Shown here piece after piece: positions 19,337 through 28,782 of a stretch of 64,000 bases of DNA; the stretch's first letter is position 1, and each line of letters begins with the position of its first letter. Position numbers and translations under genes: made by a program. Under the pieces are notes generated by a model. That model did no database searches. It was not told the origin of the DNA and saw only the letters and a list, made by a program, of their open reading frames with translations. The DNA comes from Catenibacillus scindens (GTDB taxonomy: Bacteria > Bacillota > Clostridia > Lachnospirales > Lachnospiraceae): contig NZ_JACHFW010000001.1 in the NCBI RefSeq assembly GCF_014202115.1, positions 124,001 through 188,000 of the forward strand, given 5' to 3'.

Positions 19337-19528
19337 TTACATCTGGTGCCGCACGATCTTATACTCATCCCCATACTGAAAATATGGACAAGCATCAAAA
19401 GTTCCGGTGATAAACCGGGCCATCTCATCTTCATCCAGGCTTACATCACAGGTATAATATCCATATTCTTCATCGTAATAATAGTTCATGCAGGACTCAC
19501 AGTTTGTCCGGCTCTTACCGTCTTTCAT
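19337..19528 (-). CDS. Small Cys-containing protein, DUF6472-like
   Basis: A 63-residue protein with four cysteines in the pattern CESC, YTCDV and ACPYF, plus a conserved DEDEMARF acidic stretch. This resembles short DUF6472-type proteins common in Lachnospiraceae, probably metal-binding; function unknown. The start overlaps the upstream stop (ATGA), so it is translationally coupled to the 91-residue gene. Confidence 0.7.
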   Translation of the reverse strand: MKDGKSRTNCESCMNYYYDEEYGYYTCDVSLDEDEMARFITGTFDACPYFQYGDEYKIVRHQM

Positions 19529-19800
19529 ACATTTTCTCCTTTGATATGGTAAGCAAACTTTTTCCCCTCCATCATTTTTTCAAAGTCTTCCTCCTCAGAA
19601 ATAGAGATCAGCATATCATCTATAGCCATATCCCCATCACCGTCAATATCATTGTAGACAAGATCCATGTCGTATAGTGTCCTGGAAATCTCGTCCATCA
19701 CCTCATCATATTCCGGTGTATCCACTTCTCCCAGGATAAACTCTTTCGTTTCCTTATTTTTATTCTTTTTTTCAATAGCTGTAAAGTGTACTTTATACAT
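19525..19800 (-). CDS. Hypothetical acidic protein
   Basis: A 91-residue protein starting MYKVHFTAIEKK, with GGAGGG upstream at suitable distance. It has a strongly acidic middle (YNDIDGDGDMAIDDM) and a C-terminal beta-like end. I do not recognise a family. It is paired with the coupled Cys-rich gene downstream and divergent from the DUF362 ferredoxin gene. Confidence 0.65.
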   Translation of the reverse strand: MYKVHFTAIEKKNKNKETKEFILGEVDTPEYDEVMDEISRTLYDMDLVYNDIDGDGDMAIDDMLISISEEEDFEKMMEGKKFAYHIKGENV

Positions 19801-19874
19801 ACTGATCCCTCCTGTGGCTTTGTCTAAAATTTTACCATCTTCCCCCTTCTTTGTAAAGCGAACTGCGATTTATC

Positions 19875-19902
19875 TTGACTTACTTCAAATACCATTTATA
19901 AT
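19875..19902 (+). promoter_or_regulatory. Promoter for the DUF362 ferredoxin gene
   Basis: TTGACT at 19875-19880 and TATAAT at 19897-19902 are separated by 16 bases. It lies about 100 bases before the ATG at 20003. Confidence 0.6.
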
Positions 19903-20002
19903 TTACAATGAAAGCCTGGTATTAGGCTTTCTTTATAACGCTGGTCTCAAAAACAGACTGGCGGGCTATCCTAAATTTTACGAGAAAGGACTGATCTATA
20001 TC

Positions 20003-21133
20003 ATGTCAACCTCAGAAAAATCCAAAGTCTATTTTTCTGATCTTCGGGCCCTTCCCGGCACCAATCTGATCAAAAAGCTGAAAAAACTTATGCTTGCCGC
20101 AGGTATCAAGGATATTGATTTTGAAAAAAAGATGGTAGCCATTAAGATCCATTTTGGCGAACCCGGCAATCTCTCTTACCTTCGCCCCAATTATGCCAAG
20201 GCCGTCGCAGACCTGATCAAAGAGCTTGGCGGCCGTCCATTTCTCACCGACTGCAACACGCTGTATGTTGGACGCCGCAAAGACGCCCTGGAACACATGG
20301 ATGCAGCCTACGAAAATGGCTTTTCACCCTTTTCCACCGGATGTCATATTATTATCGCCGACGGATTAAAAGGAACAGACGATATGGAAGTTCCTGTCCG
20401 TGGCGGGGAACTTGTGAAAAGCGCAAAGATCGGCCACGCCATTATGGACGCGGATATTTTTATCAGTTTAAACCATTTTAAAGGTCACGAAGCCGCAGGT
20501 TTTGGCGGCGCCATTAAAAACATCGGCATGGGCTGCGGAAGCCGGGCCGGGAAAATGGAAATGCATTGCTCCGGCAAACCGGAAGTCAACCAGAAAAAGT
20601 GTGTCGGATGCCGCACATGCGCCAAAAACTGCGCTCAGAGCGCCATTACATTCACCGACAACAAAGCGTATATCGACCACGAAAAATGCGTGGGCTGCGG
20701 CCGCTGTCTCGGCGCGTGCAACTTTAACGCCATTTATAACGCCAATAGTTCCGCTGTCAAAGAATTAAATATGAAAATGGCTGAGTACGCCAAAGCAGTT
20801 GTGGATGGACGCCCCAACTTCCATATTAACCTTGTCATGGACATTTCCCCATTCTGCGACTGCCACGGTGAAAACGACCTTCCCATCCTCCCGGACATCG
20901 GTATGTTTGCCAGCTTTGACCCGGTAGCTTTGGATCAGGCATGTGCGGACGCCTGCAACGCCCAGCAGCCTATCCCTGGAAGTCTGCTGGATGAGCATAT
21001 TCATGAGGAGGGATTCTGCGACCTCCATGATCATTTCCGCAACACCACACCGGAAAGCGAATGGGAAGACTGTCTGGCTCACGGAGAAAAGATCGGCCTG
21101 GGCCATCGCAGCTATGAGCTGATCCAGGTATAA
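20003..21133 (+). CDS. DUF362 domain protein with two [4Fe-4S] motifs
   Basis: A 376-residue cytoplasmic protein. The ATG at 20003 (MSTSEKSKVYFSDL) is preferred because the promoter lies inside the longer open frame and GAAAGGA precedes it. The DUF362 domain (IKIHFGEPGNLSYLRP, FLTDCNTLYVGRR, ISLNHFKGHEAAGFGGA) surrounds two ferredoxin motifs, CVGCRTCAKNCAQSAI and CVGCGRCLGACNFNAI (about residues 195-245). Members are presumed redox proteins of anaerobes with unknown substrates. Confidence 0.88.
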   Translation: MSTSEKSKVYFSDLRALPGTNLIKKLKKLMLAAGIKDIDFEKKMVAIKIHFGEPGNLSYLRPNYAKAVADLIKELGGRPFLTDCNTLYVGRRKDALEHMDAAYENGFSPFSTGCHIIIADGLKGTDDMEVPVRGGELVKSAKIGHAIMDADIFISLNHFKGHEAAGFGGAIKNIGMGCGSRAGKMEMHCSGKPEVNQKKCVGCRTCAKNCAQSAITFTDNKAYIDHEKCVGCGRCLGACNFNAIYNANSSAVKELNMKMAEYAKAVVDGRPNFHINLVMDISPFCDCHGENDLPILPDIGMFASFDPVALDQACADACNAQQPIPGSLLDEHIHEEGFCDLHDHFRNTTPESEWEDCLAHGEKIGLGHRSYELIQV

Positions 21134-21191
21134 ATCACGAAAAAGCCAGGACTCTTGCTCACAGTCATCCGGTCATTAAAGACGGGAAAAC

Positions 21192-21239
21192 GGATTAAGG
21201 GGCTCCAAGTCGTGAAATGACCTGGAGTCCCCCTAATCC
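21192..21239. terminator. Bidirectional stem-loop between convergent genes
   Basis: GGATTAAGGGGCTCCAAG (21192-21209) pairs with CCTGGAGTCCCCCTAATCC (21221-21239) with few mismatches. It lies between the DUF362 gene and the second MATE gene. Confidence 0.65.
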
Positions 21240-21261
21240 TGGATTTTGTCATCTAATTTTT

Positions 21262-22599
21262 TCACACAGCTTTACTTTCTTTTCTCCAGCCCCAGATAAA
21301 CATCGGAATCTGAAAAGCCAGCATGGCAATCCATCCCCAGAAATTGGCCCAGGCCAGACGGTCAAATCCGCCGTGCAGCACATGGATCATCAGCCATGCG
21401 GAAAAAAAACGGGCAGACATATTCAAAATGGTACTGATCAAAGTCACCTTCAAATCCCCGATTCCTCTGAAAAACCCCTGAATCGTGTTGGTCGCCGCTG
21501 GCATGATATACATAATAGCGATCAGATGAAGATAGGAAACACCCAGGCCGGTAACTTCCTCTGATCCATCACTGACAAACAGGCCCATGATCGGCCCTGC
21601 AGCGGCAAATACAAGGACAGAAACCGCCGCCGTATAAATAATCTGCAGCACAATAGAGGATAAAAATCCCCGCTTCATCCGTTCTACATTGCCGCCGCCC
21701 TTGTTTTGTGCCATGAAAGTCGTCGCCGCATGGGAGATATTCTGCTGCGGCGTCAAGGCAAAATCATCCACCCGGTTAATGGCAGTAAAGGCGGCGATAA
21801 AAGCAACGCCCTGGACATTTACAATGGTCTGAACGCAGATTTTTCCCAACTGAATGCACATCTGCTGAAGGGCGCTTGTAATGCCGTAGGTAAACGTCCG
21901 CCACAACACTGACGGATCAAACACCAGCCATCTTTTTCCGAGACAAAGGATGGGAATCTTCTTTTTAATATAGATCACGCAGCACAGGCAGCACAGCGCC
22001 TCACTTAAAACAGTGGCCACCGCGCTCCCCAAAACACCCTGATCTAATCCAACTACAAAAACCAGATCCAGAACAATATTTAAAACAGCGCTGATAATAA
22101 GGAAATACAGGGGGACTTTGCTGTCTCCCAGGGCTCTGAGGGTATTGGAAAAAAAGTTATATATAAATGTAAAAATCAGGCCGCCAAAAACAACCCGAAG
22201 ATAAACTTCCGCCCATGGAAGAATGGCCTTTGGCACCTGCAAAAGTTCCAGGATCGGATCGGCAAAAATCTGCAGCAGCACAGCCACAGCTATTGAGAAT
22301 GCCAGCCCGCCAAGCAGCGTTGTGCTGATCTGACGTTCCAGCCGTTCATAATTTTTCGCCCCGTAAAGGGTACTCATAAGTATGCCCGCACCCATACACA
22401 TCCCGCTGATGAACAGGATGACCATGTTCATAATAGGGCCGGCGCTTCCCACCGCCGCCAGGGCGTCATCGCCGACAAACTTTCCCACGATCACCGAATC
22501 CGCCGCGTTATAGGTCAATTGGAACAGATTTCCAAGGACAAGAGGAATGGTAAACTTTGTCAACTGGGGAATGATCTTCCCCTCAGTCATATCTGTCAT
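21262..22599 (-). CDS. MATE-family antiporter (second copy)
   Basis: A 445-residue, twelve-helix MATE protein. It starts MTDMTEGKIIPQLTKFTIPL and has FQLTYNAADSVIVGKFVG in repeat 1 and AFTAINRVDDFALTPQQ in repeat 2. It is distinct from the copy at 16.4-17.8 kb and nearer the DinF/NorM-like proteins that follow signal genes in Clostridia. Its ATG overlaps the stop of the HD-hydrolase gene (ATGA). Substrate unknown. Confidence 0.9.
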   Translation of the reverse strand: MTDMTEGKIIPQLTKFTIPLVLGNLFQLTYNAADSVIVGKFVGDDALAAVGSAGPIMNMVILFISGMCMGAGILMSTLYGAKNYERLERQISTTLLGGLAFSIAVAVLLQIFADPILELLQVPKAILPWAEVYLRVVFGGLIFTFIYNFFSNTLRALGDSKVPLYFLIISAVLNIVLDLVFVVGLDQGVLGSAVATVLSEALCCLCCVIYIKKKIPILCLGKRWLVFDPSVLWRTFTYGITSALQQMCIQLGKICVQTIVNVQGVAFIAAFTAINRVDDFALTPQQNISHAATTFMAQNKGGGNVERMKRGFLSSIVLQIIYTAAVSVLVFAAAGPIMGLFVSDGSEEVTGLGVSYLHLIAIMYIMPAATNTIQGFFRGIGDLKVTLISTILNMSARFFSAWLMIHVLHGGFDRLAWANFWGWIAMLAFQIPMFIWGWRKESKAV

Positions 22600-23390
22600 T
22601 GAATGTCATCTCTTTTCGTCATTGCCAATTTTTCCAGCCACCCTATCGCCATATGGCACAGCATTTCCATTTTTTGCGCCGTGTCTTTACATCCATAAGG
22701 TATTCTCTCTGTAATCTTCTGGACGTATTGCTCATCTAAAATAATTTTCGCCGTTTCCGGAAAGTTAATGTCAAAAAAATAGGCGATATAGGAAACCCAG
22801 TAGTCCATTTTTGTCCTTCTCTTTTCAGAGTGGATAGATTTTCTGTCCAGACACTCCTGCCAGATTTCAGGAGAAATTGCCTGGCTTCCAGCAACTTCCG
22901 GCGAACAGCCAAGAAGCACTTCGATCTTATCTTCCAGCTTAACCCGGCAGTTATCCAGCTTATCCGCGTCCCGTATCATACGTGCATGGAACAGCGCTCT
23001 GGGACTTAACCCATCCCCAATATCATAGCTGCTGTGTCTGGCGATGGCCTCACAGATAATATGATCCCATGTATCTTCTTTTATAAAATCCCGGATCATT
23101 TTCCGCTCTCCAAACAGCAGCTCAACGCCGTAAGCAGCGTGATCCATCACCGAAGGTTCGAAGCTGTCAAATCGTTTGAGCTGCTCAAACCGGCCAATAT
23201 CGTGAAGAAGGGCGATCAGCCCGGCCAGCTCCCGCTCTCCGGCGCCAAGGCCCATCCGCGCACTGATCTCCCCGGCGCACCGGATCACGCCCTGGGTATG
23301 TACAATCTTTAGTTTTATTTTTTCATCCTCCCGGCAGAATTGATCAAGATATTGGTCAAAAATGCGTTGGGCGTACAGTAAATCAATCAT
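22596..23390 (-). CDS. HD-domain phosphohydrolase
   Basis: A 264-residue protein from the ATG at 23390, which has GAGG eight bases upstream; the longer frame to 23450 has no good site. The HD residues are visible: His in KIVHTQGVIRCAG, the HD pair in ALLHDIGRFEQL, a further His in ICEAIARHSSYD and Asp in RDADKLDN. The family hydrolyses nucleotides or other phosphate esters using metal ions; the substrate is unknown. Downstream coupling to the MATE gene suggests an operon. Confidence 0.85.
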   Translation of the reverse strand: MIDLLYAQRIFDQYLDQFCREDEKIKLKIVHTQGVIRCAGEISARMGLGAGERELAGLIALLHDIGRFEQLKRFDSFEPSVMDHAAYGVELLFGERKMIRDFIKEDTWDHIICEAIARHSSYDIGDGLSPRALFHARMIRDADKLDNCRVKLEDKIEVLLGCSPEVAGSQAISPEIWQECLDRKSIHSEKRRTKMDYWVSYIAYFFDINFPETAKIILDEQYVQKITERIPYGCKDTAQKMEMLCHMAIGWLEKLAMTKRDDIQ

Positions 23391-23553
23391 ATGTATGCCT
23401 CGTATGTTAAGAGATGTATCTATTATATCAAACATTACAGATAAAAACATAAAAATTCTATTTTACCTTAACACCAAAATATTTTTACCATAAGATAAAA
23501 TTTCATATATCAACCCTTAATTAAATAGCTTTTTCTCCCGGTTATAATCACAT

Positions 23554-25612
23554 TCTTCAATTCACGTCCTACTTACGTAGGACGACAAACACTCTTGAAT
23601 CATTCGAGTATTAAGAGCAATATTTCAATTCACGTCCTACTTACGTAGGACGACATATTATTCCGAGCCATTCAAAATTTGCTGTGACAATTTCAATTCA
23701 CGTCCTACTTACGTAGGACGACGCTACTCCCTCGGGTGTTGCGTAACAAAACTGTACTATTTCAATTCACGTCCTACTTACGTAGGACGACATAATCTTG
23801 TAAGTAGGGACAGGTCACGGCGATACATTTCAATTCACGTCCTACTTACGTAGGACGACTTCAGTTCTAACGATATTTTCCCAGTATTTATTACATTTCA
23901 ATTCACGTCCTACTTACGTAGGACGACATTGAATTGGCAGAAAGCTATTCCGGGAGTTGTAATTTCAATTCACGTCCTACTTACGTAGGACGACTTAGAT
24001 GTTGGTCTGGATATCTTAGGCATGAATATTTCAATTCACGTCCTACTTACGTAGGACGACCTGATTGGTTTCGTGTCCGGTGATATTTGTATGGAATTTC
24101 AATTCACGTCCTACTTACGTAGGACGACTGCCAGAGTTTTATTGCAGTTTGTCACCGACTGTTTATTTCAATTCACGTCCTACTTACGTAGGACGACCGG
24201 ATCTAATTTTTCTTTCAAGGCTTCGTACATGCATTTCAATTCACGTCCTACTTACGTAGGACGACGCGCTGTAACCAATTCCGGGCATGGGCAGTTACCC
24301 ATTTCAATTCACGTCCTACTTACGTAGGACGACCAAAACCGCCAAGATAGAACTGCCAATGATACATATTTCAATTCACGTCCTACTTACGTAGGACGAC
24401 CGAGTCGTTTGTATTGAGCGCTATTCAGAAAATCAATTTCAATTCACGTCCTACTTACGTAGGACGACGTGCAATGTATACGCTCATATGCTCTACATCA
24501 TACATTTCAATTCACGTCCTACTTACGTAGGACGACGGGACGATGTAGAATTGTCCCCCTTTGCCAAAATATTTCAATTCACGTCCTACTTACGTAGGAC
24601 GACTGATAAGCTAATTACTTTTATACCCATTGCGCTTATTTCAATTCACGTCCTACTTACGTAGGACGACTATTTTGCACCATGATTCCGTCTGGTTCTT
24701 CAAATTTCAATTCACGTCCTACTTACGTAGGACGACTATATCGAGGGAGAGATACAAGCAGCCAGTGGAAATTTCAATTCACGTCCTACTTACGTAGGAC
24801 GACGCCAGCGATTTTCGATGGAGAAGTTTTACTCGAATTTCAATTCACGTCCTACTTACGTAGGACGACCTCGAATCGGTCTTGTAGGGAGAATCCAGCA
24901 GGATATTTCAATTCACGTCCTACTTACGTAGGACGACCCGCCGGGGCCACAAGGGCCTGCCGGCGCTGACGGATTTCAATTCACGTCCTACTTACGTAGG
25001 ACGACCAGATCCTGGAGATTGTCGGATTAAAATTAAGCATTTCAATTCACGTCCTACTTACGTAGGACGACAGTACATCTAATGCGTAGTGCTGATTTAT
25101 TGTATATTTCAATTCACGTCCTACTTACGTAGGACGACTTGGCCTCTGACTGTGGAAGTTTGCATATTCAAAATTTCAATTCACGTCCTACTTACGTAGG
25201 ACGACAAATACATATATTGGCGGAGCGGCAATTATCTTACATTTCAATTCACGTCCTACTTACGTAGGACGACCTGGCGAACAGGGACCACAGGGCATCC
25301 AGGGTGTCATTTCAATTCACGTCCTACTTACGTAGGACGACCACTTTATATGTATCAAATTCCTTCCACCAATATATTTCAATTCACGTCCTACTTACGT
25401 AGGACGACCCTATTGATCACTTTGACACAGAAATAAGTATTGGTGATTTCAATTCACGTCCTACTTACGTAGGACGACCAAACTGCACATTATCCTGGAT
25501 AATTTCATCCACATTTCAATTCACGTCCTACTTACGTAGGACGACAATATGTCCCGGCCTTATAGGCTGTCAGGACAGCATTTCAATTCACGTCCTACTT
25601 ACGTAGGACGAC
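23554..25612 (-). CRISPR. Type I-C CRISPR array, 31 repeats and 30 spacers
   Basis: Repeats are 33 bases. On the minus strand each starts GTCGTCCTACGTAAGTAG and ends GTGAATTGAAAT; an 8-bp stem (CGTCCTAC/GTAGGACG) fits Cas5c processing. Counted copies run from 23554-23586 to 25580-25612. Thirty are identical; the copy at the low-coordinate end differs in its last two bases (TC for AT on the plus strand), which marks the distal end. Spacers are 33-37 bases, mostly 34-35, and all are different. The array follows cas2, and the leader lies at the high-coordinate side, so new spacers should enter near 25.6 kb. Confidence 0.99.
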
Positions 25613-25862
25613 AGCAATCACGCACAAAAAACATGACATATTCCTTTGTAATCAAAGCATTTTCACCAATATTTATCTTCTTTTCTCCTAAGTTTTCATT
25701 TTTATTACGCTTTCAACGTAATTTTTATATAATTTTTCTGGTGCGAATCTCCCGCGATATACCGGATACATAGGACTCGCACCGAAAAACACTGAATAAT
25801 CATAACACATTTTACAGATATATCGTCCATTCCTACTCTTGCAAAAGAAGGATTTTGGTGAG
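25613..25862 (-). promoter_or_regulatory. CRISPR leader
   Basis: A 250-base AT-rich stretch without a convincing gene between cas2 and the first repeat. It contains an inverted repeat GGTGCGA (25740-25746) / TCGCACC (25777-25783) and, on the minus strand, A/T tracts near the array. Location and composition fit a leader that holds the array promoter and the integration signals; the exact promoter was not resolved. Confidence 0.75.
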
Positions 25863-26159
25863 TCAATCAAAAAAAATAAGCGGTTCTGTTACATCAAACC
25901 CAGGTTTTGCTCCAATATGCTCCACTTTGCTTTTATACTTATCCCCAAGATTATAAAATCTTAGGCTATCTGTATCTTTATCAATGAGATTCTCCAATTT
26001 TTCACGAACCTCTCGATACTTTACAGAATCCAACTGACATTCAAAAACAGAGTTTTGCACCCTTTGGCCATAGTTGACACACTGTTTGGCAACTTTTTGC
26101 AGGCGCTTCCGGCCGGAAGCTGTCTGCGTATTCACATCATAGGTAATCAAAATCAACAT
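25863..26159 (-). CDS. cas2: CRISPR-associated endonuclease Cas2
   Basis: A 98-residue Cas2. The ATG at 26159 (MLILITYDVNTQTASGRKRL) is used, six bases after AGGAGGAG; the open frame to 26192 is not needed. Tyr-Asp in ITYDV is the conserved metal-site region, followed by the ferredoxin-like fold typical of type I-C Cas2 (NSVFECQLD, then RFYNLGDKYKSKVEHIG). With Cas1 it forms the integrase that inserts spacers. It is the last cas gene before the leader. Confidence 0.97.
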   Translation of the reverse strand: MLILITYDVNTQTASGRKRLQKVAKQCVNYGQRVQNSVFECQLDSVKYREVREKLENLIDKDTDSLRFYNLGDKYKSKVEHIGAKPGFDVTEPLIFFD

Positions 26160-26196
26160 TTGTTCTCCTCCTGAAATTTTATCAGAAGCCATTTCA

Positions 26197-26222
26197 AAAC
26201 AGAGACATTAATGTCTTTGTTT
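26197..26222 (-). promoter_or_regulatory. Stem-loop between cas1 and cas2
   Basis: AAACAGAGACAT (26197-26208) pairs with ATGTCTTTGTTT (26211-26222) with one mismatch; short T-run on the minus strand. It could attenuate cas2 expression or protect the mRNA end. Confidence 0.4.
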
Positions 26223-26242
26223 GCACCATCAACATACTGCCT

Positions 26243-27274
26243 TTACTTCCACATAAACGGCGGATATTCATCCAGATCGCCCCGTAAATACCGGGCTAAA
26301 AGCATTGCCTGAACATATGGCGCCATACCCCACTCGATTTTTTCATCAAGAAACGGATGTTTTATGATCTCCTGCTTTTTTTCCTGCCATGCTTTAAGAA
26401 ATGTTTTTCTTCCGCTATCCTCAAGGATCACTGCACCATTTTCTTTCCGAATAAAATCCTTATCCTTAATGACTCGCTTATTAATAAGTGTAAGTACAAA
26501 CCGATCTGCCATAACACCGCGAAATTCTTCCATAAGATCCAGAGCCAAAGACATTCTTCCCGGACGATCTGTATGGAAGAAACCTACATAAGGATCCAGG
26601 CCAACAGCCTCAAGAGCCGCACCGCACATGCCGGCCAACAGGCTATAGGCAAAAGATAACAATGCATTCACATTATCCAAAGGCGGGCGCTTATTGCGGC
26701 CTTTAAAGAAAAACGTATCTTTCTGCTGCAAAATAAGCTGATCAAATACGGAAAAATAAACGGATGCAGCTTCTCCTTCATAGCCTAAAAGAGCTTCAGA
26801 AGATGAACACCGGCGAATATCATCCAGCCGCTGATAAAGGAAATCCGACTTTCCTTTTATTGTTTCCACATCCAGCCGCAGCGGATAATCCCGGCATGCC
26901 CGTTCTAAAATCCAACGGGAATTGTAAACCTTACCCAAGATAAAATTCCTTGCTATGGCAAGGCTTGCCTTCGGGTCATCGCTGACACGATATTGCTGCT
27001 TTCTCAGCGTCACATTGCCTTTTACCTCACCAGTCACTCTGGCAAGAAATCTTCCATGGGCAGACATAAAGGTTAAATCAATATTCCGCTGGGCACATGC
27101 ACCCATAAGCGCAGGACTTGCCCCCATATAGCCAAAGGTCACGATTGCTTCCAGATTATGAAGGGGAATACGTCCGATCTCCTCTTGTTTTTCAGAGATT
27201 ACAACATTTTCACCGTCCAGGGAAAGATACCTGTTATTCCCTGTAACATACAGCGTATTTAACAAATGCTTCAT
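26243..27274 (-). CDS. cas1: CRISPR-associated endonuclease Cas1
   Basis: A 343-residue Cas1 of the I-C type. It has the N-terminal beta domain (MKHLLNTLYVTGNNRYLSLD) and a C-terminal catalytic domain with the conserved Glu in YEGEAASVYF and the His plus acidic residues in VGFFHTDRPGRMSLALDLME. Cas1 and Cas2 integrate new spacers. The start overlaps the end of the cas4 frame. It appears intact. Confidence 0.97.
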   Translation of the reverse strand: MKHLLNTLYVTGNNRYLSLDGENVVISEKQEEIGRIPLHNLEAIVTFGYMGASPALMGACAQRNIDLTFMSAHGRFLARVTGEVKGNVTLRKQQYRVSDDPKASLAIARNFILGKVYNSRWILERACRDYPLRLDVETIKGKSDFLYQRLDDIRRCSSSEALLGYEGEAASVYFSVFDQLILQQKDTFFFKGRNKRPPLDNVNALLSFAYSLLAGMCGAALEAVGLDPYVGFFHTDRPGRMSLALDLMEEFRGVMADRFVLTLINKRVIKDKDFIRKENGAVILEDSGRKTFLKAWQEKKQEIIKHPFLDEKIEWGMAPYVQAMLLARYLRGDLDEYPPFMWK

Positions 27275-27925
27275 CCGTCTTCCTCCTTAAGCTTTCGTGA
27301 AATGTATTGTGCTGCAGAAATATTTTTATTCAGCTCTGGTACACAAACATTTTTCAAAGAGCAGGCATTACAGCTTTTACTGATCTTAACCTTAGGTGTA
27401 TAGCGCTGAGAAAAATATTTATGCATTTCTTTAAACATCTGACGTACTTTTTCACGGCCCTCTGTATCAAATACAATCTTTGTCCTGTGGCGTGTTTCGC
27501 CGTAGTAAATAAATCCACAGGCGATATCACAGCAAAGCATTTCCTCTAAGCACATGGCCTGCGCTGTTAATTGAAGAATATCCACATCATTTTTTTTGGT
27601 TTTCCCCGCTTATACTCAACAGGGATAACCTTATATTTTCCTTCATGCCCTGCCAATTCAATACCATCAGGACTTTTATGAAATTCTACAACATCACATT
27701 CTCCGCTGATACCAAGGGTTCTGGAATGAACGGGCATGGCACGGACAATTAAAGTATCTCCCCGTTTTTCGTCAAAGGCCGGATCATGGGCATTTTCATG
27801 AAGGAAACGCCCTTCCAGAGTGCGTACATTTTCCTGCCACTGTAACTCAATATATGCCAGAGCCCATTGTCTGCGGCAAAATGCTGGATTCCCGATAATT
27901 GCAGATAATCATCTTCGCTGTACAA
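27271..27925 (-). pseudogene. cas4: cas4, broken by two frameshifts
   Basis: Cas4 is a RecB-like Fe-S exonuclease that selects PAM-containing prespacers. The family sequence is easy to follow but lies in three frames. TTG at 27925 (GGAGG upstream) starts LYSEDDYLQLSGIQHF; a jump near 27877 leads to RRQWALAYIELQWQENVRT, ending PVEYKRGKPKK; a second jump at the A8 run (27590-27597) leads to VDILQLTAQAMCLEEML and the Cys cluster CNACSLKNVC. The first jump removes the expected Ala-Phe-Cys, including the first Fe-S cysteine. It fits loss of seven bases between TTTTGC direct repeats. The second fits loss of one A. Confidence 0.85.
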
Positions 27926-27927
27926 GA

Positions 27928-28782
27928 TTAAATAACCTCCGGTTCTACGCAGTTATCCAGATGCCACTGAATATCATAATCCTCAAAGCATTTGGGCCGC
28001 TCTGTTTTACAGTTGATCTGAAAGCTTCTCTGGATCTTTCCGCTGGAAGCAGAAGGCATTTTTTCATTATGCTGCCACCAGTACATGCGGCTTACTTCCA
28101 TACTTCCCTCAGGTCTGGCCGATGAAGCATCATTTTCAAACAATGTTTTTAAAGCCTCTTTAAGCATCTGAGCATCTTCCTGGGAAAATCCGGTTTTTTC
28201 TGCCAACTGTACATTAACGCTTCCCATAACCTTATACACAGCAAACCCAATGCGGTGCTTTAATCCCATAGTGTCTGATGCTTTGCTTTCTTTTCCGGAT
28301 TCGCTGTTAACACTTTTAGTGATCTGCATACTAATAACATCCACGGGAGACAGACTAACCGCCTGGTGGATAGACACCGGCCCGCGAACGCCAAAGGAAA
28401 TATCTTCTCCCTTAAAAGCAAAAACCTGTCCAAAGGCCCGAACATCCAGCCATTCCCGGCAGGCAATGGCTGCACACAGATCACGGTTTCTTTCTTCTTT
28501 CTTCTTTTTATTCATTTCCGCCTTCAAAGCCTCACATCCGTCGGCACGGTCTTTCAGGCTTTTAAATCCGTCATCAGCGCGGTCATCGGACTGGACGAAA
28601 ATCCTGGCTCCAAGATCCTGAAAGCGATTTCTGATCTTCCGCTTAATACATACATCGGAAATTTCTCCGTAGCCGTCAAGGTTTGTCCTTGGACGATTGC
28701 CATTTAACGGATCCCCGTTTGGATTGGCATTATAGGCGCTGATAAATAATGTAAAATCAATCTTTCCTTTTAATTCACTCAT
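27928..28782 (-). CDS. cas7c: Cas7 backbone protein, type I-C (Csd2)
   Basis: A 284-residue Csd2/Csh2-like Cas7 that coats the crRNA spacer in the Cascade complex. The start MSELKGKIDFTLFISAYNANPNGDPLNG is characteristic, and SYNANPNGDP-type turns and the VRGPVSIHQAVSLSP segment support the RRM-like fold. It overlaps the cas8c stop by four bases upstream, and the cas4 start lies two bases downstream. It appears intact. Confidence 0.96.
   Translation of the reverse strand: MSELKGKIDFTLFISAYNANPNGDPLNGNRPRTNLDGYGEISDVCIKRKIRNRFQDLGARIFVQSDDRADDGFKSLKDRADGCEALKAEMNKKKKEERNRDLCAAIACREWLDVRAFGQVFAFKGEDISFGVRGPVSIHQAVSLSPVDVISMQITKSVNSESGKESKASDTMGLKHRIGFAVYKVMGSVNVQLAEKTGFSQEDAQMLKEALKTLFENDASSARPEGSMEVSRMYWWQHNEKMPSASSGKIQRSFQINCKTERPKCFEDYDIQWHLDNCVEPEVI

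Noticed and set aside
19667-20002. N-terminal extension of the DUF362 protein
   Set aside because: A good promoter and the ribosome binding site lie inside it; the conserved protein begins at 20003.
24065-24969. Open frames of 64-95 codons inside the CRISPR array with repeated FNSRPTYVGR-type peptides
   Set aside because: They are translations of the CRISPR repeat (33 bases, a multiple of three) and not genes.
23554-25612. Self-targeting by a spacer within this window
   Set aside because: I compared the spacers by eye with the surrounding genes and saw no convincing match; a full search was not possible.
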